Both the position numbers and the translations under genes were made by a program. Positions 1 through 6,229 of a stretch of DNA of 6,334 nucleotides are shown in pieces; position 1 is the stretch's first letter; the number at the start of each line of letters is the position of its first letter. Origin of the DNA: Clostridia bacterium. GTDB lineage: Bacteria; Bacillota_E; SLMV01; PUMD01. The notes beneath the pieces are model-generated. The model did not search any database, had not been told where the DNA came from, and was given only the letters and a program-made list of their open reading frames with translations. The stretch covers positions 1 to 6,334 of the forward strand of contig SKXF01000461.1 of NCBI GenBank assembly GCA_007128555.1, read 5' to 3'.

Positions 1-1175
1 GCTGGAGCCGCTCCCTGGTTTCCGGCATGTATTCTGCGGGCACCCTCACGGCCGGGCTGTTCATGACCGTGATCGGGCGCACGGTGGACCGCAAGGGCTA
101 TCGGCCCACCCTCACCGTGATCGCCCTGTGTTTTGCCGCGGCACTGTTTTTCATGAGCCGCGTGAGTACCCCTGCGGCCCTGTTTCTCGGATTCATGATG
201 ATCCGGACCTTCGGACAGGGGTCCCTGACGTTGATCCCTAACAGCATGGTCCCCCAGTGGTTCATCCGAAAGAGGGGAAGGGCTCTCAGTTTCCTGGCCA
301 TCGGTGGAGCCCTGAGTGCCGCCTGTCTGCCCTACGTGAACCTGCTGTTCATTGAGAGCTTCGGATGGCGGTTTACCTGGATGTTCTGGGCCGCGGTGCT
401 CGCTGCGGTCATGGCCCCGGTGGCCTGGTTTCTGACCCGTGAACGACCCGAGGCCATGGGCCTGGTTCCCGATGGCCCATCTGCTCCACCAGGGGGGCGA
501 GGCGTGCAGGCGGAGGCCCCAGAGCCGGAGGAGACCTGGGATGTTTCCGAGGCCATACGCACCAGGGCTTTCTGGATTATCCTGTTCACCGTGTCGATCC
601 CCAGCATGGTCTCGACCGGCGCCCAGTTTCACCACATGTCCATCCTGACAGAAAACGGTGTCACCGCCCAGGCAGCGGCGGTTGTGTTCACCGTCGCCGC
701 AGCGACCCGGTTGGTTCTGACCCCCCTGGCCGGATACATGTGTGATCGCTATCCCATCCATTTCGTCCTGTCGGGTGCGATGCTGATGCAGGCCCTGAAC
801 CTGGTCTTCCTGTTATTCACGCGGTCCTTTTCGACGGTCGTGGCCCTGGGCATCATCCAGGGCCTTTGCCTAGCATTTCGCGTCCTCGTCGGTGGGGTGA
901 TCTGGCCCCACTTCTTTGGACGGCGGTACCTGGCCAGCATACGGGGTGTGACGACGGCGGGCATGGTGATCTCGTCGGCCCTGGGCCCCCTTCCCTTCGG
1001 CCTCGGGTATGATCTTTTCGGTGGATACACCGAGGTCGTGTTGCTCATGACCCTGTTGCCCCTCGTGGGGGCCATTGCCGTGCTGTTTGTCCGTCGCCCC
1101 AAGAAGAACGACGGTGCTAAGTGGTCATCGGAGAGGGCCGGCGCCGGCATGCAAACATCACCAGGCAGAGGCTGA
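1..1175 (+). CDS. MFS transporter, OFA/MCT-like (copy 1; 5' end outside window)
   Basis: This is the 3' part of a major facilitator superfamily carrier, an inner-membrane protein that moves small solutes by uniport, symport or antiport. The first complete codon is at base 3. The ATG at 27 is internal, because the preceding codons encode WSRSLVSG, which matches residues 69-76 of the paralogue at 1473-2807. About 68 codons therefore lie upstream of the window. Visible parts are the loop 2-3 motif GRTVDRKGYRP, hydrophobic helices equivalent to TM2-TM12, and a Pro/Glu-rich central loop between the six-helix halves. The C-terminal tail (from about base 1107) is polar and unrelated to the paralogue's tail. 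Compared with copy 2 it carries arginines inside predicted TM8 (codon 708-710) and TM10 (codon 879-881). The substrate is unknown. The family group is inferred from overall resemblance to bacterial oxalate/formate and monocarboxylate carriers. Confidence 0.9.
   Translation, partial: WSRSLVSGMYSAGTLTAGLFMTVIGRTVDRKGYRPTLTVIALCFAAALFFMSRVSTPAALFLGFMMIRTFGQGSLTLIPNSMVPQWFIRKRGRALSFLAIGGALSAACLPYVNLLFIESFGWRFTWMFWAAVLAAVMAPVAWFLTRERPEAMGLVPDGPSAPPGGRGVQAEAPEPEETWDVSEAIRTRAFWIILFTVSIPSMVSTGAQFHHMSILTENGVTAQAAAVVFTVAAATRLVLTPLAGYMCDRYPIHFVLSGAMLMQALNLVFLLFTRSFSTVVALGIIQGLCLAFRVLVGGVIWPHFFGRRYLASIRGVTTAGMVISSALGPLPFGLGYDLFGGYTEVVLLMTLLPLVGAIAVLFVRRPKKNDGAKWSSERAGAGMQTSPGRG
3..1106 (+). repeat. Tandem paralogous repeat, unit 1 (partner 1677-2780)
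   Basis: Every codon here aligns to the codon 1674 bp further on, with no insertion or deletion, from WSRSLVSG through the last transmembrane segment (FVRRP). A hand count gives about 60 amino-acid differences in ~360 positions, roughly 83% identity. Similarity stops just after the last helix, so the 3' boundary of recognisable homology is near 1106. The 5' boundary is outside the window. Confidence 0.9.
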
Positions 1176-1189
1176 CCCCAATAACGAAC

Positions 1190-1225
1190 GGGCGCTGGGG
1201 AGTCCTGGTGCCCCCTTTGTTCTTC
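1190..1225 (+). terminator. Possible weak intrinsic terminator after MFS copy 1
   Basis: GGGCGC (1190-1195) can pair with GTGCCC (1208-1213) through five Watson-Crick pairs and one G-T wobble, around a 12-base loop. The T-rich stretch CCTTTGTTCTTC follows at 1214-1225. It lies 15 bp beyond the stop of copy 1, where a terminator is expected. The stem is short and the T-tract interrupted, so this is only a candidate. Confidence 0.3.
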
Positions 1226-1419
1226 AAGATTAGTGGCTTAGGCGACCGGTTGGGCCTGTCACACCGCCTCATCCACTCTCCGCTCGCAGCAGGATAAGGG
1301 TGGGGTTGGGCAGAAACATGCCAGAGCCAACGGGAACGGACTCAGGTGCAGCCCGGTTCCCACATGTAGGTGAGGAGCTCCGGTTCAAAGGACCCAACGG
1401 ATCATGCTGCCACCGCAAG

Positions 1420-1441
1420 AGATTGATCGGCGGAGCAATCT
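1420..1441. promoter_or_regulatory. Inverted repeat upstream of MFS copy 2 (candidate operator)
   Basis: AGATTG (1420-1425) and CAATCT (1436-1441) are perfect 6-bp inverted arms separated by 10 bp, centred about 42 bp before the start codon of copy 2. This geometry suits a dimeric regulator. A weak -35/-10-like pair, TTGATC (1423-1428) and TAAGGT (1447-1452) with an 18-bp spacer, overlaps it, but it would put the transcript start almost on the Shine-Dalgarno site. A 6-bp arm can arise by chance, and no regulator gene is visible nearby. Confidence 0.3.
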
Positions 1442-1459
1442 GCGAGTAAGGTAGACCCT

Positions 1460-1464
1460 GGAGG
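1460..1464 (+). promoter_or_regulatory. Ribosome binding site GGAGG for MFS copy 2
   Basis: GGAGG lies 8 bases before the ATG at 1473. This decides the start. The in-frame ATG codons at 1485 and 1539 also have purine-rich stretches, but these end only 1 base before the codon, too close to work well. Confidence 0.75.
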
Positions 1465-1472
1465 CGGATCTC

Positions 1473-2807
1473 ATGGTGAGAGGCATGCTCAAAGACAGGT
1501 CGGATCCTCGCTCCGACACCGCAGGCGTTTCTAAGGACATGGCAAAGCCGGGGCCCCGGGGCCTGTATTACGGATGGGTCATCGTCGGAGTGGCCACCCT
1601 GGGCGTGTTCCTGTCCGGTCCGGGCCAGACCTATTCGGTTTCCACGTTCATCGATCCATTGATTGAGACCTTCGGCTGGAGCCGGTCGCTGGTCTCCGGC
1701 ATGTATTCAGCAGGCACCCTCGCTGCGGGGTTGCTCATGACCCTTGTCGGACGCACGGTGGACCGCAAGGGTTATCGGCCCACCCTCACCGTGATCGCGT
1801 TGTGTTTCGCCGGGGCTCTGCTCTTCATGAGCAGCGTCAACACCCCTGCGGCCCTGTTCTTCGGGTTCATGATGATCCGGACCTTCGGCCAGGGATCCAT
1901 GACGCTGAATCCGAGCAGCATGGTGCCCCAATGGTTCATCCGAAAAAGGGGACGGGCCCTCAGCTTCCTGGCCATCGGTGGATCCCTGAGTGGTGCCCTC
2001 ATACCCCACCTGAACCTGGTGTTCATAGAGAGTTTTGGATGGCGGGCGACCTGGGTGTTCTGGGGAGTGGTTCTTGCTTCAGTGATGGTTCCGGTGGCCT
2101 GGTTTCTGACCCGCGAGCGTCCGGAAGACATGGGCCTGGTTCCCGATGGCCCATCGGCGCCACCAGGGGGGCGAGGCGTGCAGGCGGAGGCCCCAGAGCC
2201 GGAGGAGGCCTGGGAGGTGTCCGAGGCCATACGTACCCGGGCTTTCTGGATCATCCTGTTTACCGTGTCCATTCCGAGCATGGTCTCGACCGGCGCACAG
2301 TTTCACCACATGTCCATCCTGGCGGAAAACGGCGTCATGGCCCAGACGGCAGCGGTTGTGTTTACCGTGTCGGCGATGACCGGAATGATCTTGATGCCCC
2401 TGGCGGGATACATGTGTGACCGGTATCCCATTCACTACGTCCTATCAGGTGCCATGGTGCTGCAAGCCCTCAACCTCGTCTTCATGCTATTTACCACGTC
2501 CTTTGCCACCGCCGTGACCCTGGGCCTGATCCGGGGGTTGTGCATGGCCTTTTTGGCCCTGGTCGGTGGGGTGGTCTGGCCCCACTATTTTGGGCGCAGG
2601 TACCTGGCCAGCATCCGGGGCGTAACAACGGCCGCCATGGTGATCGCCTCGGCCCTGGGGCCCCTCCCCTTCGGGTTGGGATACGATCTTTTCGGTGGAT
2701 ACAGCGAGGTCCTTCTGTTGATGACCGTGCTGCCCCTGATAGGGGCTGTTGTCGTGCTCTTTGTCCGGCGTCCCGAGAAACAGAAGATCGTGGATGCCCT
2801 GCGATGA
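1473..2807 (+). CDS. MFS transporter, OFA/MCT-like (copy 2, complete)
   Basis: A complete 444-residue major facilitator carrier of the inner membrane. A hydrophilic N-terminus (residues 1-30) leads into TM1, which begins LYYGWVIVGVATLG, a start common among bacterial OFA/monocarboxylate-type MFS proteins. Twelve hydrophobic segments can be placed at about 32-52, 72-93, 104-124, 126-148, 163-185, 192-213, 256-278, 288-310, 322-342, 346-370, 378-400 and 412-431. The loop 2-3 signature is GRTVDRKGYRP (93-103) and a related GYMCDRYP follows TM8 (312-319). The central cytoplasmic loop (about 214-255) is rich in Pro, Gly and Glu. The substrate cannot be read from the sequence; a small organic anion is the family-based guess. 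It is the tandem duplicate of the gene ending at 1175. The downstream amidohydrolase gene starts 394 bp later, so co-transcription is uncertain. Confidence 0.93.
   Translation: MVRGMLKDRSDPRSDTAGVSKDMAKPGPRGLYYGWVIVGVATLGVFLSGPGQTYSVSTFIDPLIETFGWSRSLVSGMYSAGTLAAGLLMTLVGRTVDRKGYRPTLTVIALCFAGALLFMSSVNTPAALFFGFMMIRTFGQGSMTLNPSSMVPQWFIRKRGRALSFLAIGGSLSGALIPHLNLVFIESFGWRATWVFWGVVLASVMVPVAWFLTRERPEDMGLVPDGPSAPPGGRGVQAEAPEPEEAWEVSEAIRTRAFWIILFTVSIPSMVSTGAQFHHMSILAENGVMAQTAAVVFTVSAMTGMILMPLAGYMCDRYPIHYVLSGAMVLQALNLVFMLFTTSFATAVTLGLIRGLCMAFLALVGGVVWPHYFGRRYLASIRGVTTAAMVIASALGPLPFGLGYDLFGGYSEVLLLMTVLPLIGAVVVLFVRRPEKQKIVDALR
1677..2780 (+). repeat. Tandem paralogous repeat, unit 2 (partner 3-1106)
   Basis: This is the second unit of the duplication, at a constant +1674 bp offset from unit 1. 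Divergence is uneven. Bases 2130-2207, coding for the central loop, differ from 456-533 at only 2 of 78 sites. The 78 bases before differ at 17 sites and the 69 bases after at 10 (hand counts). Confidence 0.9.
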
Positions 2808-3201
2808 TGACCGGAGAACGCAAGGGCCTGTAGATCGGGATCAACGACAGACGTGAGCCCGCTGTGCCCCCCAGGTTATTTGATCGATGCAGCAAAAGGG
2901 AACCGTCTCCTTCTGAGGGCGGCATGATCATGACTTCGCCCAGGTTGGTCCACTGAGACATGAGGGAGTGGCCCGCACTTGCGAGGGGTTAAGCTGGGCA
3001 TCCTGACGACAGGCACGACTCCGAACGAGGTGAACGGGGAAAGGATCAACAGTGCTTTGGATCTCCGGGAGGAGCCGTCGCCTGGAGAACCCGCTTTGAA
3101 CTAGAGCGCCTGACAAGTCTAACACAGCCAGCCCACGCATCGCAGACCAAAGCTTCGGAGTTTGACGTGGGGGATAACCTGGAAACGGAAGGTGTGATTC
3201 G
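2808..3201. other. 394-bp non-coding region upstream of the amidohydrolase gene
   Basis: I find no supported gene, RNA gene or mobile-element end here; the reading frames crossing it lack a plausible start or family resemblance. It holds a nested palindrome at 2917-2941. A weak promoter-like pair TTGAAC / TAACAC (18-bp spacer, near 3098-3127) is too poor a match to call. The region ends with the purine-rich GGAAGGTG ribosome binding site (3187-3194), 7 bases before the ATG at 3202. The length leaves room for an independent promoter and a regulatory leader for the amidohydrolase gene. Confidence 0.5.
2917..2941. promoter_or_regulatory. Nested palindrome upstream of the amidohydrolase gene
   Basis: GGGCG (2917-2921) and CGCCC (2937-2941) form inverted arms. 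Between them sits the perfect 10-bp palindrome CATGATCATG (2923-2932). No T-tract follows the right arm, so it does not look like an intrinsic terminator. A protein-binding site or a small RNA hairpin is possible. It lies about 110 bp after the stop of MFS copy 2 and 260 bp before the next start. Confidence 0.25.
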
Positions 3202-4941
3202 ATGTCCCTGGATCTGAAGATCACGGGGGGACTCGTCGTTGACGGAAGGGGAGGGGAGCCCTTCATCGCGGATGTGGGGGTGAAAGGCACAGAAATCGTC
3301 GCCGTAGGCAACCTGTCGGAGATCGACGCAGGGATCTGTATCGAGGCTGCGGGCAAGGTCTGTGCGCCCGGTTTCATTGACATGCACTCCCATGCCGATG
3401 ACACCCTCCTGGCCCACCCCGAGGCTGAGAACTTCCTCACCCAGGGGGTGACCACCGTGGTGGGCGGAAACTGTGGGTTCAGTCCGGCCCCCCTGACCCA
3501 GTACTACGCCTCGGGCCTGTGGGAATGGTACTGGAGACAGGACGTGAATCCCCGCATGTATGACCAGGAACCGGTGGCCGACCTGGAAAGGGTCAGGGAC
3601 GCGGTCCGGCGGCACGGGGGCGTTGACATCACCTGGCGTCACTTCGGCGAGTTCCTGGAGCGTGTTGACCAGGTTCTCCCCGGCGTGAACCTGGTCCCCC
3701 TGGTTGGCCACAGCACGGTGAGAGCCGCCGTCATGGGGCACGATTACCGGCGACCCGCGACCAGCAGCGAACGCGATCGTATTATGAGCTTCATCGGTGA
3801 GGCGATGGATGAGGGAGCTGCTGGCGTGTCAAACGGCCTTGACTACTACCCAGGCGCCTTTGCCGATCGAAGAGAACTGGTGGGGATTGTGCGAGAGGCG
3901 GCCGTCCGTGGCGGCATGTTTGCCACGCACTGGCGCCGCAAGCTTCGGCACAAAAATGGTCTCCCCGTACTCGCAAGGGGGCTGACCGAGGCGATCGAGA
4001 TCGCGAGGGAAGCAGAGGCTCCCCTGCTGCAGGTTTCGCACCTCTTGCCGGCGTACTCGGTGTTTCCCGATCCTCCCCAGGGCATGCGCGAGGCTGTCGG
4101 ATCCATGACCCTGCAGCTCCTGGATGACGCCATTGAGCAAGGCCTCAACATCTACTGGGACGTGATTCCCAGCAGATCGGGTGGTGTATTGACGGTGAAA
4201 TCTCTTGCCAATGCCCTGATCCCGTGGTGGAATGCCTCCGGAACGCTGGAGCAGCTGGGGCGAAATCTGCGCGCCCCGGACTACCGCGATGAGATCCGCC
4301 GGTATCTCGAGAGCGGGCGATGGTATTATCTGAACCCACAGGTCGATTCGGAATGGTCTTCAGGCATCCTTATTGGCCGGCATGAAGATGACCCCTCCGT
4401 GGGGGGTCATAGTCTCGAGGAGGTGGCCCAGTCTCGGGGCATCGATCCCTTCACCGCCCTGTTCGACCTTCTTGTAGCTGACCCCTACACGGAGACAGCT
4501 GTCCCCGACAACGAGCCCGGGAGGATGCTGGAGATCTTCTTCAAACATCCCAGGACCACGGTTGGTCTTGATACCTTTTCTGTAGACACCGGTTATGAGT
4601 CTGCGGCCCCCCCATACGCCCTGCCTCACCCCAACACCTACGGAGGCATGATCCGTTATCTGAAGGACCTGGGCATTCCCTTGCTCGGGCTGAGCGAGGC
4701 GATACACCGGGTGACCGGCCTGCCCGCCAGGATTCTCGGACTGTCAGACCGCGGGCTCATCGGGCCGGGGCTCAAGGCCGACATCGCTGTCTTTTCACCC
4801 GCAGAGCTGAAGGCGCCCAGCAACCACTCCGAGCCGCGACAGTATTCCGAAGGCATCGAATACCTGTTGGTAAACGGAACGATGTCCGTCCGCACAGGTG
4901 AGATACTGAAACGGAGGGGTGGGCAGGTGCTGCGGAGCTGA
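3202..4941 (+). CDS. N-acyl-D-amino-acid deacylase-like amidohydrolase (D-aminoacylase family)
   Basis: A 579-residue member of the amidohydrolase superfamily, close to N-acyl-D-amino-acid deacylases (EC 3.5.1.81 group), which hydrolyse N-acyl-D-amino acids to a carboxylate and a free D-amino acid. A small beta-sandwich N-terminus leads to PGFIDMHSHADD, with the metal-binding pair H62/H64. NCGFSPAP follows, with C91 at the place of the metal-ligand cysteine of Alcaligenes D-aminoacylase. Other family motifs are LVGHSTVRAAVMG (168-180), GLDYYPGAFADR (212-223), ATH with H243, QVSH with H280, and D457 for the last catalytic aspartate. The C-terminus has the family block LPARILGLSDRGLIGPGLKA and EGIEYLLVNG. 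Unusual points: the common GSDG around the aspartate is GLDT here, and the protein is longer than the ~480-residue Alcaligenes enzyme. No signal peptide is visible, so it is probably cytoplasmic. N-acyl-D-glutamate deacylase or another amide substrate cannot be excluded. Confidence 0.9.
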   Translation: MSLDLKITGGLVVDGRGGEPFIADVGVKGTEIVAVGNLSEIDAGICIEAAGKVCAPGFIDMHSHADDTLLAHPEAENFLTQGVTTVVGGNCGFSPAPLTQYYASGLWEWYWRQDVNPRMYDQEPVADLERVRDAVRRHGGVDITWRHFGEFLERVDQVLPGVNLVPLVGHSTVRAAVMGHDYRRPATSSERDRIMSFIGEAMDEGAAGVSNGLDYYPGAFADRRELVGIVREAAVRGGMFATHWRRKLRHKNGLPVLARGLTEAIEIAREAEAPLLQVSHLLPAYSVFPDPPQGMREAVGSMTLQLLDDAIEQGLNIYWDVIPSRSGGVLTVKSLANALIPWWNASGTLEQLGRNLRAPDYRDEIRRYLESGRWYYLNPQVDSEWSSGILIGRHEDDPSVGGHSLEEVAQSRGIDPFTALFDLLVADPYTETAVPDNEPGRMLEIFFKHPRTTVGLDTFSVDTGYESAAPPYALPHPNTYGGMIRYLKDLGIPLLGLSEAIHRVTGLPARILGLSDRGLIGPGLKADIAVFSPAELKAPSNHSEPRQYSEGIEYLLVNGTMSVRTGEILKRRGGQVLRS

Positions 4942-4963
4942 GGGTCAGACATCCCGTCGTTTC
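4908..4963. terminator. Imperfect inverted repeat spanning the convergent stops (possible bidirectional terminator)
   Basis: GAAACG (4908-4913) and CGTTTC (4958-4963) are perfect outer arms. Continuing inward, the 14-base arms 4908-4921 and 4950-4963 match at 11 positions. The small palindrome CTGA-GGG-TCAG (4938-4948) sits inside and contains both stop codons. The two genes are only 3 bp apart, so any terminator must overlap their coding ends. There is no strong T-tract on either side and the loop is long, so this is a low-confidence call. Confidence 0.25.
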
Positions 4964-6216
4964 CTGCCGCCGTGTTGGCAGTAGTACTGGGCCTCTGCGT
5001 GAAGGGCCTCGGGGACCGGAGCCAGGGAAGCCAGGTCCGGAGCACCGACCAGGTGCGCAAGGATCCGTCCGGTGAACTCGTGGTCTTTCTGCAGGGCCCG
5101 GGGGGAGAGCCATTTAAGCCGGTCCTCCGGTGTGTGCCGGACATCGGTTCGACCGTAACGCGCAATGCTGATCACTGGGATTCCCCGGGCGGTGAAGGGC
5201 GCATCATCGCTTCCCATCATACCCGCCTGGATGTCCCAGTCCTCATTCGCGGCCCGCGACGCCTCCCATACCGCTGTGATACCTCGGTCGGAACAGGCAT
5301 AGCGAACCAGGCGTTGGCCAATGGCGGCTCCAACGCAGTCGATATTGATGATAGCCCGGATGTTGTCAATCTCACATGCCCGCTCGAGCTGACCCACCAG
5401 GTGATGCGCCCCCCGAAGACCCAGCTCCTCGGAGCCCAAAAAGGCGAAAGCGACGCTGCGCCGAGGCGGGCTGTCCTGGAGCAAGTTTAGGGCCAGCTGC
5501 AGAGCCACGGCACAACCGCTGGCATTATCCTCTGCGCCCGGTGAACCTGGTACGGTGTCGTAGTGGGCTGTAACGAGAACCTGCTCTTCGCTGACACCGG
5601 CTCCACGGATGTGGCCCAGGATGTTCTGGCTCGAGGCTGCGCGGATGCGCTGCCGAATGCGCAGGCTGGCAAGAGCGTCCTCGGCCAACAGGAGATGGGC
5701 ATCTTCAAGCGAGACCCAGCATGCCGGTAGGGGACCCGGAGCCTCTAATTCCGGGGGAAGAAAGGAAGTGTGGGGGAGGGGGCGTCCCGGGCGGTTGATG
5801 CAGATGAGGCCGCCGACCTTTCGGGCTGCCAGATCCCGGTATACTCGGGCCAGGGACCAGAAGTCAACGTCGAGAAGGGCCAGATCTCCCGGAGACAGTG
5901 TCTCCAGCAGAGCAGGATCCCCGGCGCCAATGAAAACGACCCTTCTCGGGGTCCCGTCGTCGATGGTTCCCGCCAGGCCGACGGGTGTCGACGGCAGAAA
6001 CCCCGCGGGAGCGAGGGGGGTCTCCAACAGGGATTCCGCATCGCAGTACGTTGTGACGGGAAAGGACTGGCGCATCGTCTCCATCCCCGCTTCTCGAAGT
6101 TGGGTTTCGATCTGTTCAGCTGCTCGCCTCTCGCCTTCCAGGCCCGATGGGCGCGGAAAGGACAGGCGGACTGCAGCCTCCCACAGGTCTGATCTGCGCC
6201 CCTTGAGGTCTGCCAC
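4945..6216 (-). CDS. M28-family zinc metallopeptidase (aminopeptidase/carboxypeptidase type)
   Basis: A 423-residue co-catalytic dizinc peptidase of family M28, which removes terminal residues from peptides. The full ligand set is visible: H218 in TAHYDTV, D230 in GAEDNASG, E264 in GSEELGLRGA, D293 in NIDCVG and H361 in RHTPED. The catalytic D220 and general-base E263 are also present. Residues ~1-55 form the start of the peptidase fold. Residues ~60-190 are an insertion resembling a protease-associated (PA) domain (SPGDLALLDVDFW, then KVGGLICINRPG). There is no signal peptide or membrane segment, so it is probably cytoplasmic. The start is GTG (6214-6216), with an AGGGGG ribosome binding site 7 bases upstream. 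It directly follows a peptide ABC permease gene, which suggests it degrades imported peptides. Whether it acts as aminopeptidase, dipeptidase or carboxypeptidase cannot be told from these motifs. Confidence 0.93.
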   Translation of the reverse strand: MADLKGRRSDLWEAAVRLSFPRPSGLEGERRAAEQIETQLREAGMETMRQSFPVTTYCDAESLLETPLAPAGFLPSTPVGLAGTIDDGTPRRVVFIGAGDPALLETLSPGDLALLDVDFWSLARVYRDLAARKVGGLICINRPGRPLPHTSFLPPELEAPGPLPACWVSLEDAHLLLAEDALASLRIRQRIRAASSQNILGHIRGAGVSEEQVLVTAHYDTVPGSPGAEDNASGCAVALQLALNLLQDSPPRRSVAFAFLGSEELGLRGAHHLVGQLERACEIDNIRAIINIDCVGAAIGQRLVRYACSDRGITAVWEASRAANEDWDIQAGMMGSDDAPFTARGIPVISIARYGRTDVRHTPEDRLKWLSPRALQKDHEFTGRILAHLVGAPDLASLAPVPEALHAEAQYYCQHGGRKRRDV

Positions 6217-6223
6217 AGCTCTT

Positions 6224-6229
6224 CCCCCT
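6224..6229 (-). promoter_or_regulatory. Ribosome binding site AGGGGG for the M28 peptidase, overlapping the upstream stop codon
   Basis: Read on the minus strand, AGGGGG lies 7 bases before the GTG start at 6216. Its first two bases are the last two of the TAG stop of the permease gene (6228-6230). This supports the GTG start and suggests that the two genes are translationally coupled. Confidence 0.75.

Larger units (their letters stand above)
1176..1472. other. Intergenic region between the two MFS copies
   Basis: These 297 bp separate the tandem copies, and I see no gene in them. They contain a possible terminator-like hairpin at 1190-1225, two direct copies of CCGGTTC at about 1355 and 1380, the 8-bp palindrome GGAGCTCC at 1374-1381, an inverted repeat at 1420-1441 and the GGAGG ribosome binding site at 1460-1464. 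No convincing consensus sigma-70 promoter is visible. A gap this long makes it likely that copy 2 has its own promoter rather than depending only on read-through from copy 1. Confidence 0.5.

Noticed and set aside
27..1175. ATG at 27 as the true start of the first MFS gene
   Set aside because: In-frame codons before it encode WSRSLVSG, identical to the paralogue upstream of the same Met, and TM1 would be missing. The gene starts outside the window.
1772..2281. Long minus-strand open frame opposite MFS copy 2 (with a counterpart opposite copy 1 at 332-607)
   Set aside because: The similarity between the two antisense frames simply mirrors the duplicated sense genes. They have Arg/Pro/Gly-rich composition, no family resemblance, and lie fully within well-supported genes.
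2824..2862. GGGC...GCCC pairing with inner CTGT/ACAG after MFS copy 2 as a terminator
   Set aside because: The arms are short, the loops long and no T-tract follows, so it does not meet a terminator pattern.
2491..2961. Minus-strand open frame reaching into the gap at 2808-2961
   Set aside because: Most of it is antisense to MFS copy 2, and the part in the gap has no recognisable domain or good ribosome binding site.
3098..3127. TTGAAC-N18-TAACAC as the promoter of the amidohydrolase gene
   Set aside because: The -10 element matches only about half the consensus. Such a match is expected by chance in a 394-bp region.
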